Source of the DNA: Bacteroides acidifaciens
GTDB taxonomy: Bacteria; Bacteroidota; Bacteroidia; Bacteroidales; Bacteroidaceae
DNA: 37,567 nt
Direction of reading: 5' to 3'
NCBI RefSeq assembly: GCF_024623065.1
Contig: NZ_JANJZR010000042.1
Span: 1-37,567 of the forward strand
Below the pieces are notes generated by a model. The model saw only the letters and a list, made by a program, of their open reading frames with translations, did not search any database and had not been told where the DNA came from. The position numbers and the translations under genes were made by a program. Within the stretch, counting starts at the first letter, position 1. Each line of letters starts with the position of its first letter. Below, piece after piece: positions 7,825-14,840 of this stretch.

Positions 7825-7853
7825 TTAGTCTTCCCCGGACAAAGGAATACTAA
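7825..7853 (-). promoter_or_regulatory. Candidate rplM leader hairpin
   Basis: On the minus strand TTAGT-A-TTCC (7853-7844) pairs with GGGAA-G-ACTAA (down to 7825) around a short loop, giving about nine pairs with a small internal mismatch. It sits in the predicted 5' leader of rplM, where L13 autoregulatory elements are known in some other bacteria. Confidence 0.4.
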
Positions 7854-7900
7854 CTTGCTATGAATTAATCTCTTATCATTTTGTGATAATAATCGGCTTG

Positions 7901-7931
7901 CAAAAGTACGGCTTTTCTTTGAATTGGCAAA
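7901..7931 (-). promoter_or_regulatory. Promoter of the rplM-rpsI-rpsB-tsf operon
   Basis: Minus-strand TTTG (7931-7928), a spacer of exactly 19 nt and TACTTTTG (7908-7901) form a perfect Bacteroides promoter. The predicted start is near 7894. Confidence 0.75.
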
Positions 7932-8152
7932 CTATTTCCATCTTTTTTTGGTTTTATTCCGTTGAGAGACAAGACGAATTCTACATATAAAGAGGTGGTT
8001 TCTTAAATTCACCCGCCGGAAAGGCCCTTCAAAAAGCCCCCATTTATTTCATACCATATCGGCCTTTCCGCATACCAAAAATCATGAAAAAACACAAATA
8101 TTCCACGTTTGGGACGAATTATAAAAAGTTATGGACAATTTTAAAGCCATCC

Positions 8153-8183
8153 TATCTGTTTTCTAAGGAACAAAAGATAATTA
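8153..8183 (+). promoter_or_regulatory. Candidate HTCS operator upstream of the GH29 gene
   Basis: TATCTGTTTTCTAA (8153-8166) and GATAATTA (8176-8183), preceded by ATTTTAAA, recur almost unchanged upstream of susC (9809-9842). In both cases the first block starts exactly 57 bp before the start of the -7 element. Such a fixed distance fits an activator that contacts RNA polymerase. Confidence 0.65.
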
Positions 8184-8187
8184 GCAA

Positions 8188-8217
8188 CTTGATTTCGACA
8201 GGATAGCAGTAATTTAG
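8188..8217 (+). promoter_or_regulatory. Candidate promoter of the GH29 gene
   Basis: CTTG at 8188-8191, an 18-nt spacer and TAATTTAG at 8210-8217 (one mismatch to TAnnTTTG). The imperfect -7 box fits an activator-dependent promoter. Confidence 0.5.
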
Positions 8218-8275
8218 CGGCAGATTTAAGGCATTAAGATTCGAAGCTAATTTATAACCATAAAAAAATAAAATC

Positions 8276-9676
8276 ATGAAAAAGATTCTATCGCTTATTG
8301 CAGGAGTCAGTCTGTCGATGGCAGTACACGCACAAGAAAACCTGGTGAGTAAAGAGCACGGTTTCGTTCACGGCACGTCCAAAGAGTATGTTTGGCCTAC
8401 CGAACCGGAAGTATTAGAGAAATTAGATCAGTGGCAAGACCAGAAGTTCGGTATCATGTTCCACTGGGGAGTTTACTCCGTGCCCGGCATTTCCGAATCA
8501 TGGGCGCTCTGCTCGGAAGACAAGTTTACGGCACGCCGGAAGAGAATCCTTCCTGGTGCAACCTACGGAGATTTCAAGAAGTGGTATTGGGGACTTGCGG
8601 ACTCTTTCAACCCGACGAAGTTTGAACCGTCCGAATGGGCGGCAATTATGAAAGACGCCGGTTTCAAATATCTCATCTTCACCACCAAACATCACGACGG
8701 CTTCTGTATGTTCGATTCTAAATATACAGATTACAGCATTGCAAAAGGTCCTTATAAAAACGGAAAGTACAGTAATGTGGCTTATCATGTATTCGACGCT
8801 TTCCGCCAACAGGGATTTATGATTGGTGCCTACTTCTCCAAGCCCGACTGGCATTGTGAGGATTACTGGGACCCGTATCTGTCCACCCCCACCCGCAATC
8901 CTAACTACAACACGAAAAAGCAACCTGAAAAATGGGCTAAATTTCAGCAATTCACTGCCAATCAGATTGACGAGCTGATGTCCGACTACGGGAAGATAGA
9001 CATTCTCTGGCTGGATGGCGGCTGGGTGAAGAAGCCTCAGCAGGACATCAAACTCGATAAAATCGTAGCTAATGCCCGCAAAAAGCAACCCGGACTCATC
9101 GTAGCAGACAGAACCATCCCCGGTCAGAACGAGAATTACCAGACGCCGGAGCTTCGTGTGCCTAAGACGCAGTTGGATCATCCGTGGGAAAGCAACATCA
9201 CCATCAGCAATTCATGGGGATGGAATCCGAAACCTAAATTCAAATCGGCCGAATGGATCATTAATACGCTTGCCGAAATCACGGCAAAAGGTGGAAACTT
9301 CGTTCTCAATGTCGGCCCAACTGGAGAAGGCGTTATCGAAGAAGAAGTCATCAAACGGCTGAAACAAGTAGGTAGATGGCTGAAAACTAACGGTACTGCC
9401 ATCTATGCCACAAGAACTACTCCAATTTACAACAGTGGCAACGTTTGGTTTACCGCAAATAAGGATAAGAAAACGCTGTATGCCATCTATGCACTGCCCG
9501 AAGGAGAGGAATTACCTGCTACCATTGAATGGGAAGGAAACAAACCGAAAGGAAAAGTAACTCTGCTGCAAACCGGAAAACAGGTGAAATACACAAGCAA
9601 AGACGGCAAAGTGACAGTCACGCTGCCGAAAGGATTGAAGAAAGAAGCATTGGCTTTCAGCTTTAAAATGAAATAA
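8276..9676 (+). CDS. GH29 alpha-L-fucosidase-like glycoside hydrolase
   Basis: A 466-residue exported enzyme with a signal peptide (MKKILSLIAGVSLSMAVHAQ) and no lipobox, so probably periplasmic. The GH29 barrel is clear: KFGIMFHWGVYSVPG, YLIFTTKHHDGFCMF, and IDILWLDGGW with D247 as the expected nucleophile. The segment GGNFVLNVGPTGEGVI closes the catalytic domain, and a small beta domain follows from about residue 380. GH29 enzymes release alpha-L-fucose, retaining configuration; other sugars have been reported for divergent members, so the substrate is inferred. It has its own copy of the shared upstream element and promoter and is separated from susC by 239 nt, so it is probably a co-regulated separate transcript. 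It would act with the lyases and GH88 on a uronic-acid glycan carrying fucose or a related sugar. Confidence 0.92.
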   Translation: MKKILSLIAGVSLSMAVHAQENLVSKEHGFVHGTSKEYVWPTEPEVLEKLDQWQDQKFGIMFHWGVYSVPGISESWALCSEDKFTARRKRILPGATYGDFKKWYWGLADSFNPTKFEPSEWAAIMKDAGFKYLIFTTKHHDGFCMFDSKYTDYSIAKGPYKNGKYSNVAYHVFDAFRQQGFMIGAYFSKPDWHCEDYWDPYLSTPTRNPNYNTKKQPEKWAKFQQFTANQIDELMSDYGKIDILWLDGGWVKKPQQDIKLDKIVANARKKQPGLIVADRTIPGQNENYQTPELRVPKTQLDHPWESNITISNSWGWNPKPKFKSAEWIINTLAEITAKGGNFVLNVGPTGEGVIEEEVIKRLKQVGRWLKTNGTAIYATRTTPIYNSGNVWFTANKDKKTLYAIYALPEGEELPATIEWEGNKPKGKVTLLQTGKQVKYTSKDGKVTVTLPKGLKKEALAFSFKMK

Positions 9677-9696
9677 ACAACAATAGGTATACATAT

Positions 9697-9748
9697 ATAT
9701 TAAGGAAGGGGAAAAAGCTAAATCACAGAACTATTCCCCTCCCATTTC
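9697..9748 (+). terminator. Possible weak terminator or hairpin after the GH29 gene
   Basis: GGAAGGGGAA pairs with TTCCCCTCC (one bulged A) around an 18-nt loop. It is followed by a mixed C/T sequence without a clear T-run, so termination may be partial. Confidence 0.4.
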
Positions 9749-9808
9749 TCCTCAAAAACAACATTTTAGATAAAACCTAAAGAATTTAGGATGATTTTAA
9801 AAGCTCTT

Positions 9809-9842
9809 TATCTGTTTTCTAATGAAGTAAAAACGATAATTA
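9809..9842 (+). promoter_or_regulatory. Candidate HTCS operator upstream of susC
   Basis: This is a second copy of the element seen at 8153: TATCTGTTTTCTAA (9809-9822), then AAAAAC and GATAATTA (9835-9842). It begins 57 bp before the -7 box at 9866, identical to the GH29 promoter. ATTTTAAAAGC upstream is also shared. Confidence 0.65.
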
Positions 9843-9865
9843 AATACCAATAAAGAGAAAGCCTG

Positions 9866-9873
9866 TATTTTTG
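9866..9873 (+). promoter_or_regulatory. -7 element of the susC operon promoter
   Basis: TATTTTTG is an exact TAnnTTTG match. No TTG or TTTG is present at the -33 position, which fits dependence on an activator bound at 9809-9842. Confidence 0.55.
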
Positions 9874-9915
9874 CTACAGATTCTTAACCCAGTAAAAACA
9901 ACGAATTGAATTGAT

Positions 9916-12900
9916 ATGAAAAACATTCAAAAACTTCTCCTTCTTGCGGTTTGCCTTTGTACCGCATTAACGGTTAAAGCACAGAGCCTGACCGTCACCG
10001 GAAAGGTCACAGACCCGGAAGGGCTGGAGGTGATTGGAGCCAACATCACCATTAAAGGTGCTTCGGGCGTTGGTGCAATCAGTGATTTAAGCGGAAATTA
10101 TAAACTTAAGGTGAATAATGCCGCTAAAGATGTTCTTGTATTCTCTTATATAGGAATGAAAACGCAGGAGATTCCCGTCAAAGGAAAAACAGTTATCAAC
10201 GTCATTTTGCAAAACGATACCAAAACGCTGGACGAAGTGGTCGTGGTTGGTTACGGCACGAGCAAGCGCAGCGACCTGACCGGTTCCGTAGTCTCTGTGA
10301 AAAGCGAAGACCTGATGAAAGTACCCACTTCCGATGTCACACAGGCACTTGCCGGACGCGTGGCAGGCGTGCAAATTACTCAAAGCGAAGGTGCTCCGGG
10401 TTCCAGCATTTCCATCCGGGTGCGCGGAGGTATCTCCATCACACAGAGCAACGAACCTCTTTACATCATCGACGGCTTCCCCAACGAAGACGGAATGTCT
10501 ACCATCGATCCTGCAGAGATTGAAACGATTGACATCCTGAAAGACGCCTCGGCAACTGCCATTTACGGTGCACGCGGAGCGAACGGTGTGGTGGTAATCA
10601 CCACCAAAAAAGGGAACAAAGATGGCACAAAAATGTCGGTCAGCTTTGACAGTTATGTGGGTGTAAAAACATTAGCACGCAAACTACCGGTACTTTCTAC
10701 CAAAGAGTTTGTCCTGCTGGATTATGAGCGCAGACTACAATTCAACGGAACGGAGGGTGTCAAGAGTTTCCAGTCCATCTACGGTTCTTTTCTCGATATC
10801 AACGAAAACTACGGAAGTTATCCGGGCATCGATTGGCAGGATGAGACTCTGGGACGAACAGCGACCTCACAAAACTATCGCGTGCGCATCTCCGGTGGAA
10901 ACAAGGAGTTGCAATACTCGCTGAATTATAGTTATTTCAAAGACCTCGGAGCCATGATAGGAAGTGGAAACGACAAACATAACATTTCATTCAGCATCTC
11001 CCACAGACCCACAAAACGTATTTCCGTCAATGCACGTGTCAACTATGACCAGTCTTATATATATGGTATGGGCACTTCCGACCAGAACACCCGTTTCAAT
11101 AAGATGGAGCATATCCTGCAATACCGCCCCACGAAAGGTATCTATGGAAACGACCAGGATTTACTGAACGGGGAAGAAGACAACGTCAACGACGAAGATG
11201 GCAACCCGATGCAGAATCCGCTCACCTCGGCCAAAGAAGAAATAAACAAGCGGCAATTGCGTACTTTCCAAGCTAACGGCGGACTGACATTCAATATTGC
11301 CAAAGGGGTCACTTTCCGCAACAATACCGGCATGCGCTACCAGACCACGAGAAATGATGTCTTTTACGGTGAGAAATCAAGCATCGGAAAGCGCTCCAGC
11401 GCCAACGGCTATATTCAATATTTGGAGAACAGCAGTTTCCAGACCTCTAATGTCCTCAACTATGAATACAAAAAGAGCAAACATAAACTCATTGCCATGG
11501 TAGGACAGGAATGGGTGTCACGCTGGACACGCAACCTGCGCGCCAGTGCCACCAACTTCCCCAACAATGACATTAACCTGGACGATATGAACCTCGGCAT
11601 CCCCGGAGCCATCACGTCCAATGCCAACTACGATGACAGGTTATTATCCTTCTTCACCCGATTCAACTATAATTTTGGAGAAAAATACCTGGTGACCGCC
11701 ACTTTGCGTGCCGATGGTTCTTCCAAATTCAGCGAAGACAAAAAATGGGGGCTGTTCCCCTCTGTTTCTGCTGCCTGGCGTATGGGTGAAGAAAAGTTCA
11801 TCAAAAATCTGAATTTGTTTTCAGATTTGAAGCTGCGTGTCGGATACGGTATGGCGGGAAACAACCGCATCGGTTCCTACGCTTCACTCAACCTGTTGAG
11901 TTCTGTGAAGTACCCGAACGGCGAAAGCAACGCTCCGGGCTACGTTCCAACCACCATTCCGAATGATATGCTTCAATGGGAATCGAACAACACATTCAAT
12001 GTCGGAATCGATTTAGGTTTTCTGGAACAACGTCTGACCATTTCTCCGGAGTTCTATGTAAACGAAAGTACGCACCTGCTCCTGAACTCGCGCATCCCCA
12101 GTTCTTCGGGCTACAGCAATATGATTCGCAACATCGGAAAAACCCGGAACATCGGAATCGACCTGACCATCAGTTCCGTAAATATACAGAAACGTTATTT
12201 CACATGGAACACAAGTTTCAATTTGTCGCACAACAAGAATACAATCAAAGCATTGTCCGGTGAAGATTTCTTCCTCGAAGAAGCTAAATTCGGTTATAAT
12301 CAAAAGACTCACAAGATAGAAGTAGGCAAACCTATCGGTCAGTTCTACGGATACCGTACCTTAGGTCTCTATCAGACAGAGGACTTCAACTACGACCCGA
12401 ATACAAAGAAATACACTTTGAAAGAAGGAATTCCCTACAGGGGTTCCCGCAGCGAAACACAACCGGGAATGTGGAAATTTGCCGATACAGACGGGAACAA
12501 GGTTATTGATGAAAACGACCAGACAGTCATCGGCAACGCCAATCCGAAGTTTTATGGCGGTCTGAACAACTCTTTTACTTATAAGAATTTCGATTTGAGT
12601 ATATTCTTCACCTTCTCATACGGAGAAGAAGTGCTGAACGCCACCAAACTGACTAATACGCAAGCCGGAAAACCCGGATACAATGTGTTGAATTCAGTCG
12701 ACAGCAGCAAACGCTGGATGAGTATCAATCAAAACGGTGATATCGTGACAGACCCGCAAGAGCTTGCCGCAATGAATACAGGCAAAAGCGTAGCAGTGGT
12801 CAATGATATGGAACAAGGAGATACCTTTATCCACTCATGGGCTATAGAGGACGCTTCATACCTGCGACTAAGCAACGTGACTATCGGCTATAACTTTCCC

Positions 12901-13095
12901 AAGAAATGGATACGCAAAGCCAGCATTCAGAAACTTCGCCTGTATGCCACGGGAAGCAACCTGTTTGTCTGGACTCCCTACACCGGATTCGACCCGGAGG
13001 TATCGACCAAAGGCAATAATCTGACTCCCGGCGTAGATTACGGAGCCTATCCGAGAAGCCATTCATACGTATTCGGCTTGAATGTGACCTTTTAA
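9916..13095 (+). CDS. SusC/RagA-type TonB-dependent outer-membrane transporter
   Basis: A 1059-residue transporter that imports oligosaccharides across the outer membrane using TonB energy. The order is: signal peptide (about 1-22), carboxypeptidase-D-like regulatory domain (VTGKVTDPEGLEVIGANI..., about 25-100), TonB box region LDEVVVVGYG (about 105-114), plug domain (SVVSVKSEDLMKVPTSDVTQALAGRVAGV... PLYIIDGFP ... ATAIYGARGANGVVVITTKKG), then a long beta-barrel ending in aromatic VFGLNVTF. The length is normal for SusC. It pairs with SusD 22 nt downstream. It is the first gene of an operon that runs to the terminator at 20990. Specificity cannot be read from SusC alone; the neighbouring lyases and GH88 point to a uronic-acid polymer. 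Confidence 0.97.
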   Translation: MKNIQKLLLLAVCLCTALTVKAQSLTVTGKVTDPEGLEVIGANITIKGASGVGAISDLSGNYKLKVNNAAKDVLVFSYIGMKTQEIPVKGKTVINVILQNDTKTLDEVVVVGYGTSKRSDLTGSVVSVKSEDLMKVPTSDVTQALAGRVAGVQITQSEGAPGSSISIRVRGGISITQSNEPLYIIDGFPNEDGMSTIDPAEIETIDILKDASATAIYGARGANGVVVITTKKGNKDGTKMSVSFDSYVGVKTLARKLPVLSTKEFVLLDYERRLQFNGTEGVKSFQSIYGSFLDINENYGSYPGIDWQDETLGRTATSQNYRVRISGGNKELQYSLNYSYFKDLGAMIGSGNDKHNISFSISHRPTKRISVNARVNYDQSYIYGMGTSDQNTRFNKMEHILQYRPTKGIYGNDQDLLNGEEDNVNDEDGNPMQNPLTSAKEEINKRQLRTFQANGGLTFNIAKGVTFRNNTGMRYQTTRNDVFYGEKSSIGKRSSANGYIQYLENSSFQTSNVLNYEYKKSKHKLIAMVGQEWVSRWTRNLRASATNFPNNDINLDDMNLGIPGAITSNANYDDRLLSFFTRFNYNFGEKYLVTATLRADGSSKFSEDKKWGLFPSVSAAWRMGEEKFIKNLNLFSDLKLRVGYGMAGNNRIGSYASLNLLSSVKYPNGESNAPGYVPTTIPNDMLQWESNNTFNVGIDLGFLEQRLTISPEFYVNESTHLLLNSRIPSSSGYSNMIRNIGKTRNIGIDLTISSVNIQKRYFTWNTSFNLSHNKNTIKALSGEDFFLEEAKFGYNQKTHKIEVGKPIGQFYGYRTLGLYQTEDFNYDPNTKKYTLKEGIPYRGSRSETQPGMWKFADTDGNKVIDENDQTVIGNANPKFYGGLNNSFTYKNFDLSIFFTFSYGEEVLNATKLTNTQAGKPGYNVLNSVDSSKRWMSINQNGDIVTDPQELAAMNTGKSVAVVNDMEQGDTFIHSWAIEDASYLRLSNVTIGYNFPKKWIRKASIQKLRLYATGSNLFVWTPYTGFDPEVSTKGNNLTPGVDYGAYPRSHSYVFGLNVTF

Positions 13096-13117
13096 TTTAC
13101 CTTAAATATAACGGAAA

Positions 13118-14833
13118 ATGAAAACCTATAAAACATACCTTTACGTTCTGGGCATATTGGCAGGAAGTTTACTCAACGCTTCGTGTTCCGACCTGCTGAC
13201 AGAGGATCCCAACTCTTCTTACCAGAAGAAGGATATATTTGAAACGAAAGCGAAAGCGGCTATGGCCGTTGTCGGAGTGTACGAAGAGCTTCCTACTCTT
13301 TATGGCTATTTGGACATGGCGTTTCCGTGTTCGGATGATACCTATTATGTATCAGGACAGACCGCAGACAAAGGCCGCCGGGATATTGCCCACTACAAAG
13401 TGACCAGTTCCAACACATGGGTGAACAGTGTATGGCAAGGCAACTACACAGGAATTGAACGTGCCAACTATACCGTTGAAGGTCTTGAAGGCATGCCGGG
13501 TTATGCAGAAGACAAAGATTTACAGGCGTTAGTCGCAGAAGTCAAGTTTCTGCGAGCGTTATACGCATTCAATCTGGTGCGCTACTGGGGAGATGTTCCG
13601 TTCAAGACCACCTCTACCAATGTAGACAAGAATGTCTTTCAGCCACGTTGTAGCCGGGAAATCATCTACGACCAGATTGTCGAAGACCTCAACTTCGCAA
13701 AAACGCATCTACCATGGGCCAATACCTCCACCACACCGGAAAAGGTGACACAAGGAGCCGCCCGCGGACTGCTGATGCGTGTCTTGCTTCAACGCGCCGG
13801 CTACAGCCTGCAGATGGATGGAAGCATCACCCGCCCCGATGATGACAAGCGCAAAAGCTACTTCGAAGATGTCATTAAGGAATGGGAAGCATTCAATGCA
13901 AACGGCTATCATGATTTCTATCCCGGAGGCTACACGGAGCTATTCAAAGGATTCTCGGCAGGAACACTCAATTCCATAGAGAGCATCTTCGAGATTGCAT
14001 TTTACAGTCCGGACGGAAAGACAGGAGCCAAAGGATACTGGGGCACGTACATCGGTCCTTCGGTTGCCCATCCCGGCATTTCCGTGACGGAGGTAAACCA
14101 GTTCATGGGACGTGCCAATGCCATGTTCCGAGTGGTTCCCGAATGGAAAGGATTCTTTGATGTGCAGGAAGAAGACGCGGACGGCAATGTGATAACGGGC
14201 GACGAACGCCGCGACGTGATGGTTTGCACCTACAAATATACTTGGGATAAGGAGCTATACAACCACAAAAAGGTAATCAACAAGAACGGAAAAGACTGGT
14301 ATCCGGGCAAATGGCGCCGTGAATGGATGCCTATAGGCTACAAAGACCCGAACGTTACAGATGTCAACCTCTGCTATCTACGCTATGCCGATGTCGTACT
14401 GATGGCAGCCGAAGCCTACAATGAAACGGGAGACACCCCCGAAGCATGGAAGCTGCTCAACAGCGTACGCAAACGTTCCGGAGCCAGAGAAATCACTACC
14501 GAAACCTATACCGAACTGATGAAAGAGAAAGTATATAAGTTGAGATTCATTTCCGACGGAGATGATGCCGGCAAGTTCCGCACGGCACTTTATTGGGAGC
14601 GTGGTTTCGAACTGGCTTTCGAAGGACAGCGCAAGTACGACCTGATTCGCTGGGGAGTGATAAAAGAGGCATTAGCCTTGTTCGGCAGCCGTTCGGAAGT
14701 AAATACGAGTACAACTACCGCTTACCCTGCAGGAGACAACTTCCAAAAAGGCAAACATGAGTTATTCCCGATTCCGCTGGATGAATTACAGTTGAACCCT
14801 ATGTTTGAAAGCAAAAACAATCCTAATTATTAA
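13118..14833 (+). CDS. SusD/RagB-type surface glycan-binding lipoprotein
   Basis: A 571-residue lipoprotein. The N terminus has a hydrophobic segment ending LLNASC, with the cysteine as the likely lipidation site, followed by SDLLTEDP, typical of surface-exposed Bacteroides lipoproteins. SusD-type TPR features are present: a helical core (ALVAEVKFLRALYAFNLVRYWGDVPF, near residue 150), LCYLRYADVVLMAAEAYNETGD, and the C-terminal GQRKYDLIRWG plus HELFPIPLDELQLNPMF block that ends nearly all SusD proteins. It should cap the SusC barrel and deliver glycan. It ends 7 nt before the next start codon, so it is tightly coupled to the lyase gene. Confidence 0.97.
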   Translation: MKTYKTYLYVLGILAGSLLNASCSDLLTEDPNSSYQKKDIFETKAKAAMAVVGVYEELPTLYGYLDMAFPCSDDTYYVSGQTADKGRRDIAHYKVTSSNTWVNSVWQGNYTGIERANYTVEGLEGMPGYAEDKDLQALVAEVKFLRALYAFNLVRYWGDVPFKTTSTNVDKNVFQPRCSREIIYDQIVEDLNFAKTHLPWANTSTTPEKVTQGAARGLLMRVLLQRAGYSLQMDGSITRPDDDKRKSYFEDVIKEWEAFNANGYHDFYPGGYTELFKGFSAGTLNSIESIFEIAFYSPDGKTGAKGYWGTYIGPSVAHPGISVTEVNQFMGRANAMFRVVPEWKGFFDVQEEDADGNVITGDERRDVMVCTYKYTWDKELYNHKKVINKNGKDWYPGKWRREWMPIGYKDPNVTDVNLCYLRYADVVLMAAEAYNETGDTPEAWKLLNSVRKRSGAREITTETYTELMKEKVYKLRFISDGDDAGKFRTALYWERGFELAFEGQRKYDLIRWGVIKEALALFGSRSEVNTSTTTAYPAGDNFQKGKHELFPIPLDELQLNPMFESKNNPNY

Positions 14834-14840
14834 TAGTACC

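Larger units (their letters stand above)
7932..8275. other. Intergenic boundary between the ribosomal operon and the PUL
   Basis: No coding region is visible. It contains a perfect 10-bp inverted repeat, CGGAAAGGCC (8017-8026) and GGCCTTTCCG (8061-8070), with a 34-nt spacer and no T-run. It also holds the regulatory element and promoter of the GH29 gene (8153-8217). Confidence 0.6.

Noticed and set aside
14805..14840. Upstream in-frame start for lyase 1
   Set aside because: It lies inside susD and would bury the signal peptide that begins at 14841.
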